A stretch of DNA of 41,870 bases from Bradyrhizobium sp. STM 3843 (lineage in GTDB: Bacteria > Pseudomonadota > Alphaproteobacteria > Rhizobiales > Xanthobacteraceae). A model generated the notes under the pieces. That model did no database searches. It saw only the letters and a program-made list of their open reading frames with translations, and had not been told where the DNA came from. The translations under genes and the position numbers were made by a program. Shown piece after piece: positions 1-7,706 of this stretch. The DNA lies in assembly GCF_000239815.1 (NCBI RefSeq), contig NZ_CAFK01000292.1, positions 1-41,870 of the forward strand, in the 5' to 3' direction. Numbering within the stretch: position 1 is the stretch's first letter; each line of letters starts with the position of its first letter.

Positions 1-833
1 CGGTCGGGGCGCCGTTCTTCAATCTCACCTTCGGTCCGCTGTTCGTGCCGCTTCTGGTCGCCGTCCCGTTCGGGCCGATGCTGGCCTGGAAGCGCGGCGA
101 CCTGCTCGGCGCCGCCCAGCGTCTGCTGGCGGCTGGCATCGTCGCGCTGGTCGCGATCGCCTTGGCCTGGGCCTGGGCGCGTGGCGGCAGCGCGCTGGCG
201 CCGATCGCGATTGGGCTCGGCATCTTCGTCATCGCCGGCGCGGTGACGGATCTTGCCGAGCGCATCGGCCTGTTCAGGATGCCTGCGAACACCGCGTTGC
301 ACCGGGCGCGCGGCCTGCCGCGGGCGGTCTGGGGCACCGCCTTCGCCCATGCCGGCCTCGGCGTGGCCCTGATAGGGATCGTCTGCGAGACCACCTGGAA
401 CAGCGAACTCATCGGCACCATGCGTCCGGGCGACGTCAGAGGGCTTGCGGGTTACGAGATCGCATTCAACGGCATGAGCCAGCGTCAGGGCCCGAATTTC
501 AACGAGCTGATCAGCTCGTTCTCGGTCAGCGTCGACGGCCGCCGGATCGGCGTGATGACGCCGTCGAAGCGCAGCTTCACCACCCGCGGCATGTCAACGA
601 CGGAAGCCGCGCTGATGACGCGCGGCGTCAGCCAGCTCTACATTTCGCTCGGCGATACGACCGCCGACGGCGGCATCGCGGTCCGCGCCTATCACAAGCC
701 GCTGGTGCTTCTGATCTGGTTCGGCCCGGTGCTGATGGCGTTTGGCGGTCTGCTGTCGCTGTCCGACCGGCGTCTGCGCGTCGGCGCTCCGCAACCGGCG
801 CGCAGCCTGCGCGGCCTGCAGCCGGCGGAGTAG
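1..833 (+). CDS. ccmF: Cytochrome c-type biogenesis protein CcmF/CycK, C-terminal part
   Basis: The frame is open from the left window edge, so the true start lies outside; about 277 residues of a roughly 650-residue family are visible. CcmF is an inner-membrane heme lyase subunit that works with CcmH to attach heme to apocytochrome c in the periplasm. The C-terminal hallmarks are visible: the TAFAHAGLGVALIGI membrane segment, the soluble part with TTEAAL, and the closing KPLVLLIWFGPVLMAFGGL helix followed by LSDRR. The His in FAHAGLG sits in a membrane segment conserved in the family and may be a heme-ligand candidate; that is inferred from family knowledge. The ORF stops 5 bp before ccmH, as expected in a cycHJKL (ccmIEFH) operon. 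The family call is firm. Confidence 0.95.
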   Translation, partial: VGAPFFNLTFGPLFVPLLVAVPFGPMLAWKRGDLLGAAQRLLAAGIVALVAIALAWAWARGGSALAPIAIGLGIFVIAGAVTDLAERIGLFRMPANTALHRARGLPRAVWGTAFAHAGLGVALIGIVCETTWNSELIGTMRPGDVRGLAGYEIAFNGMSQRQGPNFNELISSFSVSVDGRRIGVMTPSKRSFTTRGMSTTEAALMTRGVSQLYISLGDTTADGGIAVRAYHKPLVLLIWFGPVLMAFGGLLSLSDRRLRVGAPQPARSLRGLQPAE

Positions 834-838
834 CGACC

Positions 839-1327
839 ATGCGGCGGATGTTCCCGGCGATGTTCCTGATGCTCGCTCTGTTGGCGTCGCCGGCGGTTCA
901 CGCGGTGCAGCCGGACGAGATCATGGCCGATCCGGCCAAGGAGGCGCGGGCGCGCAACCTGTCGCGCGAACTGCGCTGCATGGTCTGCCAGAACCAGTCG
1001 ATCGACGATTCCGAGGCGCCGCTGGCGCGCGATCTGCGCCTGCTCGTGCGCGAGCGGATCGCGGCCGGCGACAGCGACCATCAGGTGATTGACTTCCTGG
1101 TCGCCCGCTACGGCCAGTTCGTGCTGTTGAAGCCGCGCTTCGAGCGCGAGACGCTGGCGCTCTGGCTGCTGCCGCCCTTGGTTTTACTCGGCGGCGGCAT
1201 CGCGCTCTGGCTGCAGGCGCGGCGGCGCGGACAGCGCGCCATCGATGCAACGCCCCGCCTGTCCGCCGAGGAGGAGGCGCGGCTCGCCGCGTTGATGTCG
1301 GCCGAAGGCAAGCCGCCGCTGTCGTGA
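839..1327 (+). CDS. ccmH: Cytochrome c-type biogenesis protein CcmH/CycL
   Basis: A 162-residue membrane-anchored thiol oxidoreductase that keeps apocytochrome CXXCH cysteines reduced, or hands them on, before heme ligation by CcmF. It has an N-terminal signal segment (about residues 1-21, ending AVHA), then the diagnostic LRCMVCQNQSIDDS motif with the redox CXXC pair, a helical domain ending near FVLLKPRFE, and a single C-terminal membrane anchor (LALWLLPPLVLLGGGIALWL). Length is typical for the short alphaproteobacterial CcmH. The ATG lies 5 bp after the ccmF stop, so the two are almost certainly cotranscribed. In several rhizobia degP is closely linked to cycHJKL; here 6.4 kb of other DNA separates them. 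Confidence 0.95.
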   Translation: MRRMFPAMFLMLALLASPAVHAVQPDEIMADPAKEARARNLSRELRCMVCQNQSIDDSEAPLARDLRLLVRERIAAGDSDHQVIDFLVARYGQFVLLKPRFERETLALWLLPPLVLLGGGIALWLQARRRGQRAIDATPRLSAEEEARLAALMSAEGKPPLS

Positions 1328-1458
1328 GCGGTATTGCGCGGCGCGATGCGCGCAACGGAGGGCAGCTCCGTGCTTGTCACGCGGCCAAACTTACCGCTTA
1401 TTTTACCTTTCTCTGGAACTTTGCGGGCTATGCGTCCACGTAGCTCTGAGCAAAGCCG

Positions 1459-2802
1459 ATGTTCTCCAACAGCAATCTGACGATCCGCTTCCTGGTCGGA
1501 GGCGTGGTGGCGTCTCTTCTGTTCCTGCTGGCGATCGGCGGCGGCACCGGCTTCATCGCGGTGCTCTATCTGAACAACCACATCACGAGCCTGTCGTCGG
1601 ATTTCGCGAGCCTGAGCGGACCGGCGCGGGAGCACGCGACGCTGATCTATCAGCAGGCGCAGTCGGCCTTCTCCTATTTCCTGATCGCCTGCGCCGCGAT
1701 CGCCGTGTTCGCCTGCACCGTCTGCCTCACCACCTATGCGGCCGTGCAGAACGGCATCCTGCGGCCGCTCGCCGCGATGGTGCGCGCGATGCGCGACGTC
1801 GCCGATCAGAAATTCGAGACGAAGATTCCGGGCCTCGGCCTCTCCAATGAGATCGGCCTGCTCGCGAGCGCGCTCGAAGTGTTCAAGACCAACGGCATCG
1901 AGCGGCAGCGCCTGACCGAGCGCGAGCGGCAGGAGGCGCAGCGCCAGGGCGAGCGCTCGCGTTATCTCGACGGCCGCATCGAGACCTTCAACGACATGGT
2001 GGCCAATGTCGTCGGCAGCGTTGCCTCCTCGGCTGTGCGGCTGAAGAGCAATGCCGAGACGCTGTCGCGCGCCGCCAACGACACCACGACCAAGGCCAAC
2101 GCGGTCGCGGCTGCGGCGAGCCACGCCAATCGCAGTGTGCAGACGGTCGCCGGCTCGACCGAGGAGATGACGCAGTCGATCGGCACCATCAGCCGCCGTG
2201 TCTCCGATGCCACCCAGCGCGCCGAAGGCGCGGCGTCGCAGGCCGAGAAGAGCAAGAATACGATTCACGCGCTGTCGGACGCGGCCGAGAAGATCGGCGC
2301 CGTGGTGCAGCTGGTGCAGGCGATCGCCTCCCAGACCAACCTGTTGGCGCTCAACGCCACCATCGAGGCGGCGCGCGCGGGCGAAGCCGGCAAGGGCTTC
2401 TCGGTGGTCGCATCAGAAGTGAAGAACCTCGCCGACCAGACCAGCAAGGCCACCGACGAAATCTCCTCGCACGTCGCCAGCATCCAGGGCATCACCGCGG
2501 AGACGCGCGGCGCCATCGACGGCATCTCGACCACGCTGTCGGAGATCAGCGCCATCATGTCCGGCATCGAGGTCGACACCTCGCAGCAGCGCAACGCCAC
2601 CCAGGATATCTCGAAAAGCGTCCAGGAAGCCGCGCGCGGCACGCTGGATGTCTCCAACCACATCGCCCAGATCACCTCGACCTCGGCCGAAACCGGCAAG
2701 ATGGCCAACGACGCCCGCGACGCTGCCGGCGAACTGTCGCAGCAGGCCGAGACGCTGAAGCGCGAGGTGGATGCGTTCATCATCAGCGTCAAGGCGAGCT
2801 GA
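1459..2802 (+). CDS. Methyl-accepting chemotaxis protein with minimal periplasmic part
   Basis: A 447-residue transmembrane chemoreceptor. Two membrane helices (about 9-38 and 73-96) enclose only about 35 periplasmic residues, too short for a usual ligand-binding domain. A HAMP domain (about 97-150) with the typical EIGLLASALEVFK segment follows, then a long methyl-accepting signalling domain. The highly conserved hairpin tip, QTNLLALNATIEAARAGEAG, begins near residue 292 and is where CheA and CheW bind. The protein ends EVDAFIISVKAS, without a CheR/CheB-binding pentapeptide. The ATG at 1459 gives a sensible N-terminus ahead of helix 1. Input may come through the membrane or from a partner protein; the ligand cannot be read from sequence. 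No promoter is evident in 1328-1458. Confidence 0.92.
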   Translation: MFSNSNLTIRFLVGGVVASLLFLLAIGGGTGFIAVLYLNNHITSLSSDFASLSGPAREHATLIYQQAQSAFSYFLIACAAIAVFACTVCLTTYAAVQNGILRPLAAMVRAMRDVADQKFETKIPGLGLSNEIGLLASALEVFKTNGIERQRLTERERQEAQRQGERSRYLDGRIETFNDMVANVVGSVASSAVRLKSNAETLSRAANDTTTKANAVAAAASHANRSVQTVAGSTEEMTQSIGTISRRVSDATQRAEGAASQAEKSKNTIHALSDAAEKIGAVVQLVQAIASQTNLLALNATIEAARAGEAGKGFSVVASEVKNLADQTSKATDEISSHVASIQGITAETRGAIDGISTTLSEISAIMSGIEVDTSQQRNATQDISKSVQEAARGTLDVSNHIAQITSTSAETGKMANDARDAAGELSQQAETLKREVDAFIISVKAS

Positions 2803-2876
2803 CGCGCGACCTATTCCGTGTCATCCCCGCGCAGGCGCCGCGGCTTAGCCGTCTTAAGCGCTGTCGCCACTATCAC

Positions 2877-3014
2877 CGTCATTCCGGGGCAAGGCCGCAG
2901 GCCTTGAACCCGGAATCTCGACATTGTCTTGCGCAACAATCTCGAGATTCCGGGTTCAATCGCCAACGCGCATTCGCTTCGCGTCTGCGCATTGACGATT
3001 GCCCCGGAATGACG
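2877..3014. repeat. Palindromic intergenic element (CGTCATTCCGGGGC type)
   Basis: The ends are a perfect 16-bp inverted repeat (2877-2892 against 2999-3014, CGTCATTCCGGGGCAA). Nested inside is a second inverted repeat, GAACCCGGAATCTCGA with AGATTCCGGGTTC. The whole could fold into a long hairpin. It lies between the two chemoreceptor genes and has a relative of the same class at 5591-5746. It resembles palindromes I know to be scattered between genes of Bradyrhizobium and relatives; copy number was not checked. The rest of 2803-3228 shows no gene or clear promoter. Confidence 0.75.
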
Positions 3015-3228
3015 ATGCTGGTGACGCCAGCGGAACCGCCATCCATCACGTAGCCCGCGCTCAGCCCACGGGGGCATCTCTAACCCGCTATTAGCAAATG
3101 TCGCGCATTGTGCACGCTGCTCAGCATTCATCGCCGCCCGGCGATCGATGCTGCAAGAAGGGCGCCTGGCGACCTCGGCTCGCTGGGCTGCCTCCGCGTC
3201 TCATAAAAATAGCGGACAGTGGGTGGAA

Positions 3229-5238
3229 ATGGTGGGCTTCCGTTTGAAGATCAGAGGGCGTCTTTACGCCGGCTTTGCAGCGCTGGTGGCCGTGGGCGTG
3301 ATCATGGCGGCCGTGGCGGTCTGGAACCTGTGGGCCGTCCGCGACCAGGTCGCCAACCTGTCGACGCTCTCCGACAGCACCGCGCGGATCCTGCAGATCT
3401 CGAACCATCTGCAGGCGATCCAGCGCGCCAATTTGCGCTATATCCATGACGGCAACGAGCCCGCGCTGAAGGAGGCTGCGGATCGCGAGACTGCGGTAAC
3501 CGAGCTGCTGCAGGCCGCCGCGAGCGGATCACTGTCCGCGGAGCGCCGAAAGCTCTACGACGATCTCCTCAGCGATATCGCCAAGATGCGAACGCAGCGC
3601 GACGCGCTCCAGGACGCGGTCAAGCAGACCAAGACGGGCCGGGCGACGCTGCTTCCGGGAGGCGAGGACCTCGCTGCCAAGTCCGCCAAGCTCGGCATCG
3701 CGGCGCGCGGCTCCAAGGACGCCGAGATCATCACCGCGGTTGCGGATATCGAATCCCGGCTCCAGCTGGTGCGGATCGCGACCTGGCGCTTCCTGGCCTT
3801 GCGCGACACCAAGTCGGCCTCGGCCTTCCGGGCGGGTGTCGACAATGTCGAACAGCGACTGGCGGCACTGGAGAGTGCGACGCCGCCGGCGAACGTCCAG
3901 TCTGCCATCGCGCCGGTGAAGGTCTCGCTGGAGCTCAACAAGAACGCGTTCGAGGCGACGGCCGCCGCAACGCTCAAGTCCGAGGACATCTACCTCAACA
4001 ATATCGAGCCGCTGATCGCCAAGAGCATCGAGACGCTCAAGGCCGCAGAGACCAGTATGAATGCCGAGTCTCAGGTCTCGCGCGCGACCGCCGAGCGCGC
4101 CATTGCCAGTACGACGTCGATGCAAATCAAGGTCGGCGCGGTTGCCGTCCTGTTCGGCTGCCTGGTCGCGTTCCTGATCGCCCGTGGCATCGTCGGTCCG
4201 CTGGCGTCGATGACAACAGCGATGGGATCGCTCGCGAGCGGCGACGTCGCCGTCGAGATTCCCGGCCGCGGCAACAGTGACGAGATTGGCGCGATGGCCA
4301 AGGCGATCCAGGTGTTCAAGGACAACATGGTCGAGACCGAGCGCCTGCGCGCCGAGCAGAAGGACGCCGAGGGGCGGCAGGCCGCGCAGCGCAAGGCCGA
4401 CATGGTCGCTCTGGCGCAGCAGTTCGAGCAGGCCGTGGGTGATATCGTCGGCGCGGTGTCCTCGGCCTCGAGCCAGCTCGAAGCCTCGGCCGGCTCGCTG
4501 ACCACCACGGCCTCGCGCGCCCAGGACCTGTCGACGGAAGTGGCGGCGGCGTCGCAGGAGGCGTCCGCCAACGTGCAGGCGGTCGCCTCCGCGGCGGAAG
4601 AGCTCTCGTCCTCGGTGAGCGAAATCTCGCGCCAGGTGCAGGAATCGGCGCGCATCGCCGGCGAGGCGGTGGCGCAGGCGAGCCGGACCAATGAGCGCGT
4701 CGGCGCGCTCTCGAAAGCCGCCACGCGCATCGGCGACGTGCTCGAGCTGATCAGCACCATTGCCGGCCAGACCAATCTGCTCGCCTTGAATGCCACCATC
4801 GAGGCGGCGCGGGCCGGCGAGGCCGGCCGCGGCTTCGCCGTGGTCGCCTCCGAGGTCAAGGCGCTGGCCGAGCAGACCGCGAAGGCCACCGGCGAGATCG
4901 CCCAGCAGGTCTCCGGCATCCAGGCCGCGACGGAAGAGTCGGTCGGCTCGATCCGGGAGATCGGCAGCACCATCGGGCGCTTGTCGGAGATTGCGGCGGC
5001 GGTCTCGGCGGCGGTGGAAGAGCAGGGCGCCGCCACGCAGGAAATCTCCCGCAACGTCCAGCACGCCGCCAGCGGCACGCAACGCGTCTCGACCAACATC
5101 GACAACGTCCAGCGCGGCGCCTCCGACACCGGCTCGGCCTCCTCGCAGGTGCTGACGGCCGCAAGGTCGCTGTCGGCCGAGAGCAGCCGCCTGAAGCGCG
5201 AGGTCGACGCGTTCATCGTCCGCGTGAAGGCAAGCTGA
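3229..5238 (+). CDS. Methyl-accepting chemotaxis protein with large periplasmic sensor
   Basis: A transmembrane chemoreceptor of 669 residues from the ATG at 3229. The frame is open upstream to 3148, but the added residues are not membrane-like and the start at 3229 puts MVGFRLKIRGRLYAGF directly before helix 1 (about 13-35). A helical periplasmic domain of about 265 residues follows, with an early four-helix-bundle look (NHLQAIQRANLRYI). Then come helix 2 (about 302-323), HAMP (about 324-380) and the signalling domain with QTNLLALNATIEAARAGEAG at about residue 514. It ends DAFIVRVKAS like the upstream receptor, so the two probably share ancestry in the signalling half but sense different things. 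No CheR/CheB-binding tail is present. The ligand is unknown. Confidence 0.92.
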   Translation: MVGFRLKIRGRLYAGFAALVAVGVIMAAVAVWNLWAVRDQVANLSTLSDSTARILQISNHLQAIQRANLRYIHDGNEPALKEAADRETAVTELLQAAASGSLSAERRKLYDDLLSDIAKMRTQRDALQDAVKQTKTGRATLLPGGEDLAAKSAKLGIAARGSKDAEIITAVADIESRLQLVRIATWRFLALRDTKSASAFRAGVDNVEQRLAALESATPPANVQSAIAPVKVSLELNKNAFEATAAATLKSEDIYLNNIEPLIAKSIETLKAAETSMNAESQVSRATAERAIASTTSMQIKVGAVAVLFGCLVAFLIARGIVGPLASMTTAMGSLASGDVAVEIPGRGNSDEIGAMAKAIQVFKDNMVETERLRAEQKDAEGRQAAQRKADMVALAQQFEQAVGDIVGAVSSASSQLEASAGSLTTTASRAQDLSTEVAAASQEASANVQAVASAAEELSSSVSEISRQVQESARIAGEAVAQASRTNERVGALSKAATRIGDVLELISTIAGQTNLLALNATIEAARAGEAGRGFAVVASEVKALAEQTAKATGEIAQQVSGIQAATEESVGSIREIGSTIGRLSEIAAAVSAAVEEQGAATQEISRNVQHAASGTQRVSTNIDNVQRGASDTGSASSQVLTAARSLSAESSRLKREVDAFIVRVKAS

Positions 5239-5252
5239 GCTAGTAGTTTGTA

Positions 5253-5278
5253 GGCGGATTGGCGCAGCGTAATCCGCC
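5253..5278. repeat. Short palindrome GGCGGATT...AATCCGCC
   Basis: Eight-bp arms (5253-5260 and 5271-5278) enclose GGCGCAGCGT. This looks like the widespread GGCGGATT-AGCGCAGCG-TAATCCGCC dispersed element. It lies 15 bp after the chemoreceptor stop and could also act as a 3' end hairpin, but no U-tract follows. The family attribution is from memory. Confidence 0.55.
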
Positions 5279-5332
5279 ATCGTCGGCCGAGACCGCCGCG
5301 CAGCGGCTTACGCCTGCGGCCCCCAAGCGCGT

Positions 5333-5488
5333 CTGGGTCCCGGCTCTGCGGTGCGTCACTTTGTGCCGCACCGCGTCCGGGACAAGATATCCGTCGCTCA
5401 AATACTCCGCCGTTTTGCGACTTCGCACCCGCTCCGTGTCCCGGACGCGGTGCAGCACGGAGTGCTGCGCCGCAGAGCCGGGACCCAG
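5333..5488. repeat. Palindromic intergenic element with 19-bp terminal inverted repeat
   Basis: A perfect 19-bp inverted repeat (5333-5351 against 5470-5488, starting CTGGGTCCCGGCTCTGCGG) bounds a 156-bp element. Inside it another pair, GCACCGCGTCCGGGACA and TGTCCCGGACGCGGTGC, also inverts. Coding potential is absent. It is distinct in sequence from the neighbouring palindromes. Transcribed on either strand it would form a long hairpin. Confidence 0.75.
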
Positions 5489-5590
5489 CGATGCCCAATG
5501 TGAAGATTGAGATGGTGCGGTAGCTCGAGTATGCAGGCACGGATTAATTAGCACGAAGCGCAGCCCCATCCACCATGCCGCATCTCTCCC

Positions 5591-5746
5591 CCGTCATTCC
5601 GGGGCATTCGCGCAAGCGCATGAGCCCGGAATCCATAACCTCGAACCATCATTGTCGGCGAAAGCCGTCGGTGCATCTCGTTCCGACCATTGCCGGCAGT
5701 GGTTATGGATTCCGGGCTCGCGCTATCGCGCGCCCCGGAATGACGG
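5591..5746. repeat. Palindromic intergenic element (CGTCATTCCGGGGC type, second copy)
   Basis: Terminal 15-bp inverted repeat CCGTCATTCCGGGGC (5591-5605) with its complement at 5732-5746, and an inner pair AGCCCGGAATCCATAACC / GGTTATGGATTCCGGGCT. The ends match those of the element at 2877-3014, while the centres differ, as expected for a dispersed palindromic family. Confidence 0.75.
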
Positions 5747-5783
5747 CGGAGAGAAGTTGCAAAAGCTCGATGAGCGGTTAGCC

Positions 5784-5854
5784 TGTAGCCCGGATGAGCG
5801 AAGCGATGTCCGGGTTCTCGGTCCCGCATGTCGCTGTCGCTCATGCGGGCTACA
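5784..5854. repeat. Palindrome of the TGTAGCCCGGATGAGCGA type
   Basis: Arms TGTAGCCCG-x-ATGAGCGA (5784-5801) and TCGCTCAT-x-CGGGCTACA (5837-5854) pair except for one central position. The motif TAGCCCGGATGAGCGAAGCG is one I recognise as a common dispersed intergenic element in proteobacteria. It ends 28 bp before the TPR gene, so it lies in that gene's probable leader or promoter zone. Confidence 0.65.
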
Positions 5855-5882
5855 TTTGCTAGATGACGGGATCGAATGATCA

Positions 5883-6689
5883 ATGAGTTGCCGTGCTATT
5901 CAATGCATAGCCGTTGCTGAGTTTTTCGCTGGCGCTTTGTTCGGCACGCCGGCTGCAGCAGAGATGTCGCAAGAATGGATGGTGTGTTCGGGCAAAGTTC
6001 CCGCCGCTCAGCCCGATCAACGAGTGGCAGCGTGTACCGCGATAATCGAGGCGGGTGGCGAAACGCCGACAAATTTGGCCGCTGCGTACTGTGCTCGCGG
6101 TGTCGCCTATCATGCCAGGGACCAAGTCGATCGTGCCATGGCGGACTACAAGGAGTCCATCAGGATCGCGCCGAATAGCGCTAGTAGCAAGCTGTGCCGC
6201 GGCTACGGAAATCTCGCAAAGGGCTCTGTGGAGGACGCGATTCGCGACTTAAGCGAAGTCATCGCAGTCGATCCTAGCTCTGCGTCGGCCTTTCTGGGCC
6301 GTGGTCGTGCATACCGTATGAAAAAAGAATTCAATCGCGCGATCTCGGACTATGATGAGGCTATCCGTCTCAATCCGAAAGATGCTTCGGCTTTCAACAA
6401 CCGCGGCGCGGCAATGATCTATGTGCAGAACTACGAGCGCGCGATCCAAGATCTGGACGATGCGGTCCGGCTCAATCCAAGCTATTCAGAAGCGTTCATG
6501 AACCGTGGTCTCGCTCACGCTCGTCTGCGGGAATCCGAGCGCGCGATTGCGGACTTTACCGAGGCGATCCGTATTGATCCGAGGAATGCCGTTGCATTTC
6601 ATAATCGGGGCGTCGCATACGCTGCGAAGGGAGATGGCGCGCGGGCAAAGGCGGACTTTGATCAGGCAAGATTCCTAACAGGACGATAA
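5883..6689 (+). CDS. Exported tetratricopeptide-repeat protein
   Basis: A 268-residue protein with an N-terminal signal-like segment (about 1-26: FFAGALFGTPAAAE), then MSQEWMVCSG and at least five TPR units. Repeating patterns such as AFNNRGAAMIYVQNYERAIQ, AFMNRGLAHARLRESERAI and AFHNRGVAYAAKGDGARAKA occur every 34 residues. TPR arrays bind partner proteins; nothing here indicates which. Two cysteines (in MVCSG and VAACTA) could form a disulfide in the periplasm. An ATG at 5964 would give a version without the signal. Base composition is visibly less GC-rich than the flanking chemoreceptors and degP, and it sits among repeats, so acquisition by transfer is plausible. Confidence 0.8.
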   Translation: MSCRAIQCIAVAEFFAGALFGTPAAAEMSQEWMVCSGKVPAAQPDQRVAACTAIIEAGGETPTNLAAAYCARGVAYHARDQVDRAMADYKESIRIAPNSASSKLCRGYGNLAKGSVEDAIRDLSEVIAVDPSSASAFLGRGRAYRMKKEFNRAISDYDEAIRLNPKDASAFNNRGAAMIYVQNYERAIQDLDDAVRLNPSYSEAFMNRGLAHARLRESERAIADFTEAIRIDPRNAVAFHNRGVAYAAKGDGARAKADFDQARFLTGR

Positions 6690-6744
6690 ATCGATATACG
6701 CGTTTCAGTATCCCAGCGGTGGAATCCCTCGTCGGGCAAATCAC

Positions 6745-7260
6745 CTGAAAACTCCGTCAAGACCTTCGGGAAAACATAAATCGCTTGGCGCTGCCCCCAA
6801 ATCAGCCGTATCCTCTGCCCGTTCCGTTCCGCTGAGGGGACGTATCGCGATCGTCACGGACGTCGGAGTCGGAATGCGATGGACGCGGGCTGCCGCAGCG
6901 GGGCTTTCGCTTCGCCGACGAACGGCATGACCGCGGACGTGAAATCGTGTGGTCCTGGCCTCCCGGTGCTGAGGCCGAGTCGGTGGTGATGATCCGCCGA
7001 TGATGGGGGCAAGAGAGCCGGTCCCCAAGGAGAGCGCGTATAAGCGTTAACACCGTCGCGCAGGGAAGGCCGGGTGTGTTCGGCCAGACCTGTGGTTCCT
7101 GCCCCGTGCATTTTCTCCCGCACGGGGGCCACGGGCGCGGCCAGCGCCCGGCCTTCCCTGTGCCCTCTGTCCTGGAGAGGGCGACATTGACGCAAAGCTC
7201 GGGCGCGGAGCGCGCCGCGAGGCGGCGGACGTATGTCGTCGTGGAGTGGCTGTTCGAGAT
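6745..7260. repeat. Non-coding region resembling a dispersed Bradyrhizobium repeat
   Basis: About 0.5 kb between the TPR gene and degP without a credible gene; the ORFs crossing it have no recognisable domains and overlap on several frames. From memory, stretches beginning CGTCAAGACCTTCGGGAAAA and continuing through CAGGGAAGGCCGGG to CCCGGCCTTCCCTG recur at many intergenic sites in Bradyrhizobium genomes. I have not verified this. The best-defined internal structure is the nested hairpin at 7058-7163, listed separately. Positions 6690-6744 show nothing. Confidence 0.5.
7058..7163. other. Large nested hairpin in the ccmH-degP interval (possible structured RNA or repeat core)
   Basis: Outer stem: 7058-7074 pairs with 7147-7163 over 17 bp with one G-U wobble (core CAGGGAAGGCCGGG / CCCGGCCTTCCCTG). 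Inner stem: CCCCGTGC at 7102-7109 pairs with GCACGGGG at 7120-7127 around a 10-nt loop. Both stems are seen directly. Function is unknown: it may be the core of a dispersed repeat, or an RNA of its own. Confidence 0.5.
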
Positions 7261-7315
7261 TGTGGATCGGTAAGCTGCGCAGCGCGGCGTCATTCGCCGC
7301 GGTGGAGCTTGGCGC

Positions 7316-7343
7316 GGCGGGTTACGCCTTCGGCTAACCCGCC
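7316..7343. repeat. Short palindrome GGCGGGTTA...TAACCCGCC
   Basis: Nine-bp arms at 7316-7324 and 7335-7343 around CGCCTTCGGC. The sequence resembles a common dispersed intergenic hairpin. No U-tract follows on either side, so it is not a convincing terminator. Confidence 0.55.
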
Positions 7344-7360
7344 CGACGCAAGCGCACGGG

Positions 7361-7480
7361 CGTCATTGCGAGGCGCGGAGCGCCGAAGCAATCCAGAGTC
7401 GCGCGCGCAAGGGCCCTGGATTGCGACGCCGACTATCGTCCGGCCGCGCCTTCGCGCGGACCGGGTGGCTCGCAATGACG
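7361..7480. repeat. Palindromic intergenic element (CGTCATTGCGAG type)
   Basis: Terminal inverted repeat CGTCATTGCGAG (7361-7372) and CTCGCAATGACG (7469-7480), with an inner pair CAATCCAG / CTGGATTG. This is a second palindrome class, distinct from the CGTCATTCCGGGGC type. It lies about 230 bp upstream of degP; the remaining 7481-7706 must hold the degP promoter, which I could not pinpoint. Confidence 0.75.
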
Positions 7481-7706
7481 GAGATGACGGCCAAGGCCGC
7501 AACCTCCAGGACACATTGCCACGGGGGTGACCTGGCCGTCTCACGGGGAATCTACGGCCTGCGCCATTCTGACGCAGGTCTATGTCGGTCCATTACAGAA
7601 GTTTAACGCGTTCGCCAGCACGCCGTAAGGCGGGACTCCCCATTTTCATCCCTGAACGGTGCTTCACCTCAGCACGTCAAAAGTTTCCCTTTCTGGAGAA
7701 AGCCGT

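Noticed and set aside
3529..5540. Two long open frames on - opposite the second chemoreceptor
   Set aside because: They mirror the chemoreceptor codons and are low-complexity; the + strand carries the recognised HAMP and signalling domains.
5333..5854. Clustered repeats suggesting a CRISPR array
   Set aside because: The units are inverted, of different classes, and have no regular direct repeat or spacer length; no cas gene is present.
7076..7530. Several 60-95-codon ORFs in the gap before degP
   Set aside because: They lie across the hairpin element and palindromes, overlap in several frames and show only Arg-rich low-complexity sequence.
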